The notes: generated by a model not told the origin, from the sequence alone. A stretch of DNA of 64,000 bases from Gardnerella vaginalis ATCC 14018 = JCM 11026 (GCF_001042655.1 NZ_AP012332.1:682001-746000); one strand, 5' to 3'. Positions 32,600-42,641 are shown, numbered from the stretch's first letter. Made by a program: numbers and translations.

Positions 32600-33883
32600 T
32601 TAGCCGCGATAAAGGTACTTTTCGGCTGTTTCCAGCGTCATCTCAGTGCCATTACCTGGGGCGGTTGGCGCAACGTAATTGCCATTCTTGATTTGTGTTG
32701 GATGTACAAAGTGCTCGTGCTGATTGTCTACGTATTCAATCATGCGACCTTCCTTTGTTCCAGAAACTGCAACATAATCAAACATTGCAAAGTGGCATAC
32801 GGCTTCGCACAATCCAACTCCGCCTGCGTGTGGGCAAACTGGCTTGTTAAACTTACGAGCAAGCAAGTATTCGAGAACAACTTCTTGTGGACCTGCAACT
32901 CGAGTTGCGTCGATTTGCATTATTCCAAATGCGTTTGCCTGCAAGTATTGCTTAAACATGATTCTGCTTTGCATTTGCTCGCCAGTTGCAACTGGTATTG
33001 GGTTGATTGCGCGAGCGATTGTTGCGTGTCCAATAACGTCGTCTGGGCTTGTTGGCTCTTCTACCCAAGCTAAGTCGAAGTCGTGGAAGCGATTAATCCA
33101 AGTAATTGCTGTTGGAACATCCCACACTTGGTTTGCGTCTACTGCAAGTCGAACATTTGGGCCGATTGCTTCGCGAGCGAGTGCGAGTCTTCTTAAATCG
33201 TCGTCTACATTTTGACCAACCTTAAGCTTAATTTGCTTAAAGCCTTTAATTTGCGATTCTTCCTTAGCGATTGCAACCATCTTTTCGTCGCTGTAACCGA
33301 GCCAGCCTGCGGCAGTGGAGTATCCTGGGTAGCCGTTTACAAGCAAGTCTGCAATTCGCTCTTCCTTGCCTTTTTGGCCATCTTGCAAGAATTCGATTGC
33401 TTCTTCTGGCCTTAAAGCGTCTGTCATGTAGCGGAAGTCGAGCGTAGAGACTAATTCCTTTGGATCCATCTCGGCAAGCAAGCGCCACAATGGCTTTCCA
33501 GCTCTCTTTGCTTTAATATCCCACAATGCGCTCAAAATCGCGCCAATTGCCATGTGCTCTACGCCTTTTTCAGGACCTAGCCAGCGAAGTTGTGAGTCGT
33601 GAACAAAAAGATCCCATGCAAGTCGCATGTTGTCTAGTAATTCTTCTACGTTTCTGCCAATAAGCACTTGAGACATGGAGTCGATTGCTGCGCAAACAAC
33701 ATCGTTGCCGCGGCCAATCGTAAATACAAATCCAACACCTTTAATGCCATCGTCTAGGCTGGTTTTGATTTCTACGTATGCGGATGAATAATCTGGATCT
33801 TTGTTCATTGCGTCGGATCCAGAAAGCGTTTGCGACGTAGGGAATCTAAAATCATAGGTTTTTACTGATGTAATTGTACTCAT
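32600..33883 (-). CDS. L-fuconate dehydratase (enolase superfamily)
   Basis: A 427-residue mandelate racemase/muconate-lactonizing type enzyme. Catalytic motifs are KQIKLKVGQ (Lys pair), LAVDANQVWD and VEEPTSPDD (metal ligands Asp and Glu), and VCPHAGGVGLCE (His). Length and motifs match L-fuconate dehydratases, which turn L-fuconate into 2-keto-3-deoxy-L-fuconate. It is the first gene of the fucose operon, with AAAGGAG before ATG 33883, and is divergent from the LacI regulator 490 bases away. Confidence 0.92.
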   Translation of the reverse strand: MSTITSVKTYDFRFPTSQTLSGSDAMNKDPDYSSAYVEIKTSLDDGIKGVGFVFTIGRGNDVVCAAIDSMSQVLIGRNVEELLDNMRLAWDLFVHDSQLRWLGPEKGVEHMAIGAILSALWDIKAKRAGKPLWRLLAEMDPKELVSTLDFRYMTDALRPEEAIEFLQDGQKGKEERIADLLVNGYPGYSTAAGWLGYSDEKMVAIAKEESQIKGFKQIKLKVGQNVDDDLRRLALAREAIGPNVRLAVDANQVWDVPTAITWINRFHDFDLAWVEEPTSPDDVIGHATIARAINPIPVATGEQMQSRIMFKQYLQANAFGIMQIDATRVAGPQEVVLEYLLARKFNKPVCPHAGGVGLCEAVCHFAMFDYVAVSGTKEGRMIEYVDNQHEHFVHPTQIKNGNYVAPTAPGNGTEMTLETAEKYLYRG

Positions 33884-34379
33884 AACGATTCGTGCTCCTT
33901 TGCTTTAAGATCGTTGTGACCTACTCCTATATTTTATAACAAAATAATAGAAAAATGTTCTAATTGTTAGGAAATTTTCGTAAATAATTTTTTGCGAATT
34001 TTTCCTAATCTCACGTTTTGTGATAAATGTCATATTTCGGATTTTAAGAATATTGAAAAATTGAGCTTTTATCTTTTATAACTGTTAAAAAATGAATACT
34101 TTTGGCATCGATGTTATCTGTTAAATTCTGATTATTCGGCGTGTCATAAGAAAATTTCGCGACTTTGCATAGTCTGTAGCGAAATAACATATGATATTAT
34201 TTCTATTAGGCTTGATATGTTAGGCAATAATGCGGTTTTTCTATTTTTTGAATTTTCGCATTGCTGAGAATTAATGCAAAATTAAGTAAGAAATTTTCTC
34301 TGAATTTGTTTGCGACTTAAGAAAATTTTGCGACTTATAAGCATATGAGCATAGGAATATAGGAATTAGGAGAGTGCAT
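33884..34379. promoter_or_regulatory. Divergent control region of the fucose operon and its LacI regulator
   Basis: No gene is seen in this A+T-rich gap. TAGGAAATTTTCG (33968-33980) and CGAATTTTTCCTA (33995-34007) form an imperfect dyad that could be an operator. Other candidates are ATTTCGC/GCGAAAT near 34155-34187 and three copies of GCGACTT between 34160 and 34340. None has the compact central-CG palindrome usual for LacI sites, so the operator is not settled. Confidence 0.4.
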
Positions 34380-35423
34380 ATGCCAACTCGTAGTCACGCA
34401 ACTAGCATTGCTGAAAATGAATCTTCAAAACCTCGCATAACGGAGTTGGCTAAAAAGGCGGGGGTATCGCCTTCTACAATTTCAAAGGTTATTAACGGTA
34501 GAACTGGCGTTTCAGATGAGACTCGCAAAAAAGTAGAAGAAGTTCTTTTAAAAAGTGGGCGCGAGTATTCGCTTGTAAGCACTAAGGTATCTCCGACAAT
34601 TGAATTATTAGTAGATTATGTGGCAAATAATGGCACGATTGAGATGATTACTTACGCATCTCGTTGGGCGCAAAGAGAAGGATTAGCTCTTACAGTCGCT
34701 CAAACCGATAATGGTAAGAAACGTGATGAATGTTTGCGTGGAATTGTAGATAGAAATCCTCTTGGTGTTATATCTCAAATGTCTGATCTTACGCAGAAAG
34801 ATAAGGAATTTTTGCGTATGCGAAATATTCCGTTGATTATAATTGATCCCGTGTCTCTTTCTAATGGGGAAGATCACACGATTTCAATCGATAATTGGAC
34901 AGGAGCTTATGAGCTTACAAAACATCTGATTAATCTGGGGCATAAGAGAATAGGCGTTATAACTGGTCCTCTTAATGTTCAATCTGGTGTAGCCCGATTT
35001 GCTGGCTATAACGCTGCAATGGAGCAGTCTGGCTTGACGATTGATAAAGATTTGGTTAAAGAGGGGGATTATCTTCCTGAACGTGGCTATGAAATGGCTT
35101 GTAAGATTTTGGATTTGCCTGAAGAAAAGCGTCCTACTGCTATTTTCGCTTGCAACGATATTACAGCTGTAAATGTGTATCGCGCTGCTCGCGAGCGCGG
35201 TATGAAGTTAGGATCTGAGCTTTCTGTAGCTGGGTTTGATGACGTGTATCCTGCACAGTATTTGATGCCATCTTTAACAACTGTTAATCAGCCTTTTGAT
35301 TCAATAGCAAAGAATGCTATTAGAATGATTCTTGAGATTAGGGAAGGTAAGGAGATTGAGAATCAACTGGTTCTTCCTGCGCATATTGTTATTCGAGAAA
35401 GTACTCAGACTGTTGTCGATTGA
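34380..35423 (+). CDS. LacI-family regulator of the fucose genes
   Basis: A 347-residue repressor-type protein with the LacI helix-turn-helix (ITELAKKAGVSPSTISKVINGRTGVSDETRKKV) near the N-terminus and a periplasmic-binding-like sugar-sensing core (GHKRIGVITGP, AIFACNDITAVN, VAGFDDVYPAQYLMPSLTTV). AGGAGA lies 6 bases before ATG 34380; a GTG at 34374 would add two residues. Its divergent position next to the fucose operon suggests it controls that operon and possibly fucO in response to fucose or a pathway intermediate. Confidence 0.88.
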   Translation: MPTRSHATSIAENESSKPRITELAKKAGVSPSTISKVINGRTGVSDETRKKVEEVLLKSGREYSLVSTKVSPTIELLVDYVANNGTIEMITYASRWAQREGLALTVAQTDNGKKRDECLRGIVDRNPLGVISQMSDLTQKDKEFLRMRNIPLIIIDPVSLSNGEDHTISIDNWTGAYELTKHLINLGHKRIGVITGPLNVQSGVARFAGYNAAMEQSGLTIDKDLVKEGDYLPERGYEMACKILDLPEEKRPTAIFACNDITAVNVYRAARERGMKLGSELSVAGFDDVYPAQYLMPSLTTVNQPFDSIAKNAIRMILEIREGKEIENQLVLPAHIVIRESTQTVVD

Positions 35424-35487
35424 TAGAAGAGTTATTAGATATAGAATTTGACTTATGATTTATGGCTTATGACATAAATCAAATAAA

Positions 35488-35525
35488 TGTGGACGCAGCC
35501 TAAATCAAGATAAGTTGCGTCCACA
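35488..35525. terminator. Terminator between lacI-type gene and fucO
   Basis: TGTGGACGCA (35488-35497) pairs with TGCGTCCACA (35516-35525). It lies between converging genes; A/T-rich sequence flanks both sides. Confidence 0.65.
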
Positions 35526-35565
35526 AATATTGCGTATTTATTTATTATTTGATTATTTCAGAAGA

Positions 35566-36717
35566 CTACATCAAACTTGTGTAAATCTTGCGAATGTCTT
35601 CCAAAGTGGCCTTGCGTGGGTTTCCTGGAGTGCAAACATCTGCCAAAGCGTCGTGGCTTAAGCCTTCAATATCTGCCTCACTAGCTCCAACCTCGCTAAT
35701 CTTAGTAGGATTTCCAAGCTTAACAGTTAAGTCGTGAACTGCCTTTACAGCAGCATTGCGCACGGTTTCGAGGTCATCTGTGTATGCGTTTGGAACGTCG
35801 AATGCTGCAGCAATATCGCGATACTTTTCGCCAGTGTAATCCTTGTTGTATTCCATAACAGGAGCGAGCAAAATTCCGTTTGCAACGCCATGAGCAACGC
35901 CAAGGCGACCGCCGAGTGGGTGAGCCATGCCGTGAACTAAGCCCAAACCAACGTTGGAGTATGCCATGCCAGTTATATAGCTTGCGTAAGCCATTTGTTC
36001 GCCTGCTGGAACGTCTCCATCTGCGCTCTTTGCAAGGTTTTGTGCAATCATGCGAATTGTTTGCAAAGACAGGCAATCCGAAAGGCTCCATGCGCCTGGT
36101 GTAATGAAACCTTCGATTGCGTGGGTGAGCGCGTCCAAACCAGTTGCAACTTTAAGCGAGCGTGGCATGGAATCGGTTAAGTCTGGGTCTACGAATGCAA
36201 CGATTGGAATATCGTGAGGGTCTACTGCAACGAATTTACGAAGCTTTGCAGTATCGGTAACAACATAGTTGATTGTTGTTTCGGATGCGGTTCCTGCGGT
36301 TGTTGGCACGCCAAAGATTGGAACAGAAGGATTCTTTGTATCTGCAACGCCTTCAAGAGAAAGAACGTCGCCAAACTCTGGGTTTGCTACAATAATTCCA
36401 ATGCCTTTGCATGTATCTTGTGGAGAGCCGCCGCCGAGTCCAATAAGGAAGTCTGCTCCAGATACCTTGAACTTTTCTACACCGTCTTGAATGCATTCAA
36501 CAGGTGGATTTGGCTTTACATTGTCGAATACTTCGTATGGAAGACCAGCTGATTCTAGAACGTCTGTAACTTTTTTAACGGTTCCAGTTTTTACAAGAAC
36601 AGGATCTGTTACTACAAATGCTTTTTTAAAGCCGTGTGCTTTAGCAACGTTTGGAATCTCTTTGATTGCTCCGCGACCGAAGTAAGCAGTCTGATTGAAA
36701 ATCATTCTATAAACCAT
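35566..36717 (-). CDS. fucO: Lactaldehyde reductase (iron-dependent alcohol dehydrogenase, FucO type)
   Basis: A 383-residue group III alcohol dehydrogenase. GGGSPQDTCKG (NAD binding), ALTHAIEGF and GLVHGMAHPLGG with HGVANG (iron ligands) are present. FucO reduces L-lactaldehyde, the product of the aldolase, to 1,2-propanediol and regenerates NAD+, completing the fucose pathway. ATG 36717 has AAAGGAG 8 bases upstream; earlier in-frame starts lack this. It is transcribed toward the LacI gene. Confidence 0.9.
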   Translation of the reverse strand: MVYRMIFNQTAYFGRGAIKEIPNVAKAHGFKKAFVVTDPVLVKTGTVKKVTDVLESAGLPYEVFDNVKPNPPVECIQDGVEKFKVSGADFLIGLGGGSPQDTCKGIGIIVANPEFGDVLSLEGVADTKNPSVPIFGVPTTAGTASETTINYVVTDTAKLRKFVAVDPHDIPIVAFVDPDLTDSMPRSLKVATGLDALTHAIEGFITPGAWSLSDCLSLQTIRMIAQNLAKSADGDVPAGEQMAYASYITGMAYSNVGLGLVHGMAHPLGGRLGVAHGVANGILLAPVMEYNKDYTGEKYRDIAAAFDVPNAYTDDLETVRNAAVKAVHDLTVKLGNPTKISEVGASEADIEGLSHDALADVCTPGNPRKATLEDIRKIYTSLM

Positions 36718-36756
36718 GCGAAAATCTCCTTTGAGTTTCATATTGGCATACGCCAA

Positions 36757-37279
36757 ATTTTTGGTAGTCGATTAATATTTTACAATATTGCATGACATTT
36801 GGCGAGTGTATTAAATAAGCTTTTTATTACTAAACTTAACAAATAAGCAATTAAAATGAACATAAAGTAACTAATTTTATGCATTTTTATTTATTTTAGA
36901 TATAAATAAGCACATTTATAAAAATTCGAGCACATGATTTGTAATGCTTATTTTGAAGGAAAAATATTAATCATGTTAAGAAAAATTCTTTAATTGATGG
37001 TGTTGTAGTTGCCAAATTGACTTATTTTGCATTAACTAATCGCTTGAAATGCAAATTTGAGCTTGTAGCATTAACAATCTTATGCAAGCTTCTCATACTA
37101 AAGTATGACGATTTTATATAAGAGCATTTTTATATCAAAATTTAATATCAAAATTCCTATTATTTCAATGAGAATATCAGCCTTACGCACTATAGAGAAT
37201 GCGTTTTTAATCCCGTAAATTGTAATTGTAAGGTAATTCCAATACTTGTAAGGAACTGCAAAAGTAAGCGAGGTGCAAA
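36757..37279. other. Long intergenic region without recognised gene
   Basis: About 520 A+T-rich bases between fucO and the ABC exporter ATPase, both of which start here. It must hold their promoters. I see short direct repeats (ATCAAAATTTAATATCAAAATT near 37137) but no ORF, RNA or strong hairpin. Confidence 0.5.
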
Positions 37280-38107
37280 ATGAGTGTTGAAAATAGTCAA
37301 GATACGCGTTTTACGCAAATGAATTATTCCGCTCAAGAAGGTTTGATTGGCGAGACTGCGGTTGCAGCTTTGCATGTTGTTAAAGATTTTGGCAAGGGTG
37401 CAGGCATTGTTCACGCTTTGCGAGATGTAAGCGTTAGTTTCGAGCGCGGCAAGTTTACTGCGATTATGGGTCCTTCGGGTTCTGGAAAGTCAACTTTAAT
37501 GCATTCTTTGGCTGGTCTTGACAGCGTTAATTCTGGAAAAGTTTTGGTTGACGGCCTAGATATTACAGGCATGAGTGATAAGCAGCTTACGCTTATGCGC
37601 CGCGAGATGGTTGGTTTTATTTTCCAAAGTTTTAATCTTCTTCCAATGTTTAGCGCTGAGCAAAATATTCTTATGCCTCTTACTTTGGCAGGCAAAAAGC
37701 CAGATAAGCAATGGTTTAATACTTTGGTTAATACTCTTGGCTTGCAAGATCGTTTAAAGCATCGGCCTGCTGAGCTTTCTGGTGGTCAGCGTCAACGCGT
37801 TGCAATTGCTCGAGCTTTAATCTCTAAGCCTTCCGTAGTTTTTGCAGACGAGCCTACTGGCAATCTCGACTCTGCTTCCAGCTTGGAAGTTTTGCATTTC
37901 TTGAAGAAGTCTGTAACGGAGCTTGGTCAAACTGTGATTATGGTTACTCACGACGCTGTTGCAGCGTCTTACGCGGATCGAGCAATCGTGTTTGCAGATG
38001 GTCAAATCGTTGAAGACGTGCAAAATCCTACTGCAGAAGGAATGAGCAAGATGCTTATGGAGCGTAGCGAGGCTGGCGTTAATAATCAGCCTGCTCAATT
38101 GCAATAA
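37280..38107 (+). CDS. ABC transporter ATP-binding protein (MacB/LolD type)
   Basis: A 275-residue ABC ATPase with Walker A GPSGSGKST near residue 69, the Q-loop FIFQSFNLLPMFSAEQN, signature LSGGQRQRVAIARAL and Walker B VFADEPTGNLDS. These features mark the MacB/LolD/FtsE group, which works with FtsX-type permeases to export or extract lipids, peptides or drugs. GAGGTG precedes the ATG. The N-terminal 35 residues extend beyond the usual start. The permease follows 17 bases later. Confidence 0.88.
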   Translation: MSVENSQDTRFTQMNYSAQEGLIGETAVAALHVVKDFGKGAGIVHALRDVSVSFERGKFTAIMGPSGSGKSTLMHSLAGLDSVNSGKVLVDGLDITGMSDKQLTLMRREMVGFIFQSFNLLPMFSAEQNILMPLTLAGKKPDKQWFNTLVNTLGLQDRLKHRPAELSGGQRQRVAIARALISKPSVVFADEPTGNLDSASSLEVLHFLKKSVTELGQTVIMVTHDAVAASYADRAIVFADGQIVEDVQNPTAEGMSKMLMERSEAGVNNQPAQLQ

Positions 38108-38124
38108 AAGGTGGTGAACTTAGA

Positions 38125-40818
38125 ATGTGGAAAATCGCACTAAAACTTATGCGTAAAAGCGTGCGCATGCTAATCGCCTCTGGAATTGCAATTCTTATAG
38201 GCAGCATGTTTATGAGCGCTACTTTGCTTTTTGCAAACAGCGTTGATGACTTGATGGTTCGAAACGCAACAAATGAATTCGGTAGCGCAAATTATGCAAT
38301 CTCATTTAGAAATCCTAACAGTTCTCCGAGTAGTGAAATTCATTATAAAGATCTTCATTTAGACGAAATATCGAAGATGCCTGGTGTTAACGGTATTCGT
38401 AGTGACGATGCTACTGCGCTTGTAAGAGTAGAAAAAGGTGATAAATCAGTTACGAGTATTGCTTGGTCTAATGGTTTGTATGGAAATCTTCCTGTGTATA
38501 AATCAACAGAAGGTAGAGATCCGCAAGAAATAGGCGAAATCACGCTTATTAAAAGTATTGCTAAATCAATACATGCAAATATTGGCGATACTATAACTTT
38601 GGTTAAAGTAGATGACACTGGCGGAGATAAAGAAAAATCGTACGATGTTCGTGTGGTTGGTCTTGTTGACGATGGAGAACATTCTCAAATACCATTTTCA
38701 AATCGCGGCACGTATCTTGGTGGCATAACGAACGATTTTTGTGCAAAACTCGAAAATATTGAGAATTTTGACAATCAAGTTGTGCAAAGCAAAGTGTACA
38801 TGAGTATTGATGAATCTAAAATAAACGATTTATCTCCTAAGATTAACGCTTTGCTTCCTTCGAGATTCTCTCTTATGTCTAGGCACGAAGTTGGTGTGAG
38901 ATCTGTTCGAAATGTGTCTAACGGCACTAATTTTGTGACTATGTTTTTGCTATCTTTTGGTATTCTAGCGTTGCTTATTTCTTCGCTTGTTATAGCAAAC
39001 ACATTCCAAGTGCTGGTTGCTCAACGCAGACGAACTCTTGCGCTTTTGCGCGTAATTGGCGCACAATCTCACCAGCTTTATGCTGCAGTTTTGCTTGAAG
39101 CTGCAATACTTGGAGTTATTTCCGCGGCTGTTGGTGTGCTTTGCGCAATCGGATTTATGGGCGCAATTAGTAACGTGAATATTAATTCTGGACCGTTATC
39201 TAAGATTCCTTTGATTGTTTCACTTCCGGCAATTGTGTGGCCAATAGCAATTGGCACGATTGTAACAGTTCTTGCGTCTATGAGTGCTGCGCGATCTGCT
39301 ACAAAAGTAACGCCTATGGAAGCGCTACGACCAATGGATTTGATTAAAGATAAGCGTGCAAGCATTATTCGCGCTGTTTTTGGCGTTCTGTTTATTGTTG
39401 TAGGTATTTTAGCTACTGCTTTAAGTGCTACTTCTTTAGCGAGTATGATTGCTGGGAAGTCACCTAATGCTGGTTCTGACTCTTGGATGACTTTGCTTGG
39501 AGCAATGTTTGGTTGTGCGCTTGTTTTCATCGGAATTATTATTACAGCAACATTCTGGATGCCGTTCGCTATGAAGGCAACTGGCGCAATCATGGCACTT
39601 TGTGGGCCTGCTTCTAAAGTTGCCAACGCAAACGTGCAACGAAACCCTAGAAGAGTTGCAGCAACTGGAACGGCTTTGCTTATTGGCGTAACGCTTGTTT
39701 CTACAGTAGTAACGGGCGCAATATGTGGTAAAGCAACTCTTAAAGGTGTTGTTGATGACCGTTACAGTGTTGACATTATTATTCAAGGCAAGAATGTTGA
39801 TGAATCTCTAGCTGCCGATATTTCAAAGATTAGTGGAATAAAGCATACTGAGTTGCTTCCTGCAGTTCCTATGACTTTTAAGAACGCTAAGGGCAAAACT
39901 GAGTATGCTATGGCAGCTGGAGTTGATAATGTAAATCAACTTAAAAATGTAATGCACACTGACCTTGATGGCGTTAATATAAACAAAGATTCTATACTTT
40001 TGCCTAAGTTTAATGAAGAAGGTGGAGAACCTTTTGAGCTTAAAAAAGGAAACCTTGATCTGCAAGCTTACGTAGAAAAGTACAGTTCTGGTGAAACAGA
40101 CAGTGATAATATTACGCCATTTACTGGCACGAATACAGACTCTAGTAATAACGATAAGAGCATTACTGTAAAGCAAGTTCAGTTTAAGAAGTATAGAAAT
40201 GTTAATATATATTCAAGGAATACTGCTTTTGTTAGCAAATCTTACTTCAATAACTACCTTAAGCCTACAACGCATATTCTGCTCATTTCGGTAGATTCTA
40301 GCAAAGCTAATCTTGTAGATATTGTTAAAAATATTAGAAATATTACATCTAGCTATGCGGAGGTTATGGCTGCTGGAAGCGTGTTTGAGCGAGCGCAGTG
40401 GGAGAGTGCTATCGACGTAATGATGATGTTGCTTGTTGGCTTAATAGCAGTAGCTGTTGTGATTGCTTTAATAGGCGTTGCAAACACATTAAGCTTGTCT
40501 GTTATTGAGAGAACCAAAGAATCTGCAACTTTGCGCGCAATAGGCATGACAAGAGGCCAGGTTAGAAGATCTCTTGCGTTGGAAGCAACGTTGATTTCCT
40601 TAACAAGCACCGTTTCTGGCTTGATTGTTGGAACAGTGTTTGGGTGGATTGGATCCTACATGGTGTTTAGCGTAATTGGCAAAGTTCCGTTTGTAGTTGA
40701 TTGGGCTATTTACGCGGTTCTTGCTCTAATCGCTTTGCTTGCAGCGCTTCTTTCTAGCGTTCTTCCGGCTCGTAGAGCAGTGAAGTCTTCGCCAGTAGTT
40801 GCGCTCGCAGAAGAATAA
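38125..40818 (+). CDS. FtsX-family ABC transporter permease
   Basis: An 897-residue membrane protein with one N-terminal helix, a large extracellular domain, three helices around residues 270-400, two further hydrophobic segments, a second extracellular domain, and three C-terminal helices. Two FtsX modules are recognisable by TLALLRVIGAQSHQL and ATLRAIGMTRGQV. It forms the transporter with the preceding ATPase. The substrate (possibly an antimicrobial peptide or lipid) is unknown. AAAGGTGG precedes the ATG. Confidence 0.87.
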   Translation: MWKIALKLMRKSVRMLIASGIAILIGSMFMSATLLFANSVDDLMVRNATNEFGSANYAISFRNPNSSPSSEIHYKDLHLDEISKMPGVNGIRSDDATALVRVEKGDKSVTSIAWSNGLYGNLPVYKSTEGRDPQEIGEITLIKSIAKSIHANIGDTITLVKVDDTGGDKEKSYDVRVVGLVDDGEHSQIPFSNRGTYLGGITNDFCAKLENIENFDNQVVQSKVYMSIDESKINDLSPKINALLPSRFSLMSRHEVGVRSVRNVSNGTNFVTMFLLSFGILALLISSLVIANTFQVLVAQRRRTLALLRVIGAQSHQLYAAVLLEAAILGVISAAVGVLCAIGFMGAISNVNINSGPLSKIPLIVSLPAIVWPIAIGTIVTVLASMSAARSATKVTPMEALRPMDLIKDKRASIIRAVFGVLFIVVGILATALSATSLASMIAGKSPNAGSDSWMTLLGAMFGCALVFIGIIITATFWMPFAMKATGAIMALCGPASKVANANVQRNPRRVAATGTALLIGVTLVSTVVTGAICGKATLKGVVDDRYSVDIIIQGKNVDESLAADISKISGIKHTELLPAVPMTFKNAKGKTEYAMAAGVDNVNQLKNVMHTDLDGVNINKDSILLPKFNEEGGEPFELKKGNLDLQAYVEKYSSGETDSDNITPFTGTNTDSSNNDKSITVKQVQFKKYRNVNIYSRNTAFVSKSYFNNYLKPTTHILLISVDSSKANLVDIVKNIRNITSSYAEVMAAGSVFERAQWESAIDVMMMLLVGLIAVAVVIALIGVANTLSLSVIERTKESATLRAIGMTRGQVRRSLALEATLISLTSTVSGLIVGTVFGWIGSYMVFSVIGKVPFVVDWAIYAVLALIALLAALLSSVLPARRAVKSSPVVALAEE

Positions 40819-40862
40819 ACTATATGTTGTTATAACATATATTAAGTTAATTATAAAAACAG

Positions 40863-40903
40863 AAATAATGCTGGTGTAGTTGTGCATCAGCATTATTTTT
40901 TTC
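40863..40903 (+). terminator. Terminator of the ABC exporter operon
   Basis: AATAATGCTGGTG pairs with CATCAGCATTATT (one G-T), followed by a run of T. The remaining 290 bases up to the surface-protein gene are A+T-rich with no gene seen. Confidence 0.8.
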
Positions 40904-41189
40904 TACATAACGTGCGACACGCAGAAAAAATAATGTGATGTACATCAAAAAAATAAATAAATTTTATGCATAAAATACAATTGTTTAGATATTATTAATA
41001 TGGATTTATATTTTTATCGGGAAAATCGAAAAAATTAAGTATTAAATATTTGTTATAACAAGTTAATCGAAAAATTTTTCGATTATTTGACGTTGGAATC
41101 TTATTTATTTCTCTGTTATGCTCTTTGGTTGACTGCTGACATAAGCATAAATTAAATATGAGGCCGCTACGAGCAAGGAGTAGAAGAAT

Positions 41190-42641
41190 ATGGTAACGGT
41201 CAATAAAAAATCTGCCGCAGTGATTGCAGGAATCGTGTTGTTATTAATGCAAAGCCCAATGCCAGCGTGGGCACAAGAAGCTGTAAGTGGATCAGAACCA
41301 AATAATGTTGTCGATGCTTCTGATAACAAATTCGGTAAATTAGAAGATTTAGATTTGGGTGCTAAAGATCCAGAGACACAAGATGAATTACTTTCTAGTC
41401 GTAAAAGTGCAAAAAATAATTTAAAGATTTATGAAAACAAGTTAAAAGAATTAGAAATAAAAGTTAAGACTTTAAATGAACTTGTAAAAAAAGAATTGGA
41501 AGATAGTAATAATAAAACTGATAAAATTGAAGAATTAGAACGCAGAATGGAATCTGCTTCTGAATCTGATTTTGATCGTCTTAATGGAGAGAAAATCAAG
41601 CTAGATGAAGATAGAAAAAATATAGAAAACAATCTTAGAGACAATACTAAAAAGTTGAATTCTGCTGAAGAGGATTTGAGAAAATATAATATATATTCAC
41701 AAAATGCAAGGCAACAAGTAGCAGAATATGAACGAAAACTTAAGGATAATTTTGGTGTAGATATCAATGATCTTAATAAGGAAGAAAATAAGGTTCAAGA
41801 AGAAACAATGAAGCCGGATTCTCCTACACCAGCTCCACGTACAGAGTCAGATACTACAGTTGATACGCCAAATGACTCTACTAAGTCGAAGAAAGAAGTT
41901 GAGAAGTCCATTCCAGAAGTAAAATCTCCAGATACTAAAGTTATTGAAGAAAAAGCTGCACAAGAAAAAGATTCTGTGCAGACTCAGCCGAAGGATTCTA
42001 AAGTTGATTCGCGGTCTTCAGATAATAAATTTGCATCTTCTGAATATAGATCTTCGCAAGTAGAATCATTAGAATCTAAGAAATCTAAAGCGAAGAGTGT
42101 TGAAGTTGAATCGACTACTTCTTCATCTGTAGCAGCACGCCCAGCAGAATCCTCTGTAACACCATTTGCTCCAGTTTCTGAATCAAAGGTTATCCCACAG
42201 AATGCTACATCCAAGGAAATTCCTGCGGCTTCTGTTGGAAACTCACAAAATGCATCTGCTGTTTCTCCTGCGTCAGATGTTTCTGCTGCTTCCGCAAATG
42301 TGAGCACTACTGCATCAGTTGCAGCGCAGACAGCATCGCCAGTATCTCATCCAGCAGAATCCGAAGCAAATAACGCTTCTAGTAGCGAAAAAAGCGATTC
42401 TCAAAATACTGAAGAAGATAAAAAAGATGAAAATACGGAAAATGAAGAGGTAAAAGAAGATTCCAAAGCTGTTGAAGAAGCCGATAAGTTATCTGAAGCT
42501 AAAAGCGATAACGCAAAAGCACCATCGAACAACAATAATCTTGTAGTTGCTGGCGCTGTTGTAGGAACAATGGCAATAGGTGGTTCTGCAGCTGCAGGTA
42601 TTTATATGAGTCGCGGTGGCAAAATTCGCTTTTCTAAATAA
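41190..42641 (+). CDS. Secreted coiled-coil surface protein with C-terminal membrane anchor
   Basis: This 483-residue protein has a signal peptide (cleavage after PAWA, about residue 28) and a charged coiled-coil region at roughly 65-190 (NNLKIYENKLKELEIKVKTL and onwards). A long Ser/Glu/Lys/Ala-rich low-complexity stretch covers 200-445. A C-terminal hydrophobic helix (VVAGAVVGTMAIGGSAAAGIY) and a basic tail RGGKIRFSK follow. No LPXTG motif precedes the helix, so it is probably membrane- rather than sortase-anchored. It looks like an adhesin or stalk protein; no enzymatic domain is seen. AAGGAG precedes ATG 41190. Confidence 0.8.
   Translation: MVTVNKKSAAVIAGIVLLLMQSPMPAWAQEAVSGSEPNNVVDASDNKFGKLEDLDLGAKDPETQDELLSSRKSAKNNLKIYENKLKELEIKVKTLNELVKKELEDSNNKTDKIEELERRMESASESDFDRLNGEKIKLDEDRKNIENNLRDNTKKLNSAEEDLRKYNIYSQNARQQVAEYERKLKDNFGVDINDLNKEENKVQEETMKPDSPTPAPRTESDTTVDTPNDSTKSKKEVEKSIPEVKSPDTKVIEEKAAQEKDSVQTQPKDSKVDSRSSDNKFASSEYRSSQVESLESKKSKAKSVEVESTTSSSVAARPAESSVTPFAPVSESKVIPQNATSKEIPAASVGNSQNASAVSPASDVSAASANVSTTASVAAQTASPVSHPAESEANNASSSEKSDSQNTEEDKKDENTENEEVKEDSKAVEEADKLSEAKSDNAKAPSNNNNLVVAGAVVGTMAIGGSAAAGIYMSRGGKIRFSK

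Noticed and set aside
41190..42641. LPXTG sortase anchor in the surface protein
   Set aside because: No LPXTG-like motif precedes the C-terminal hydrophobic helix.
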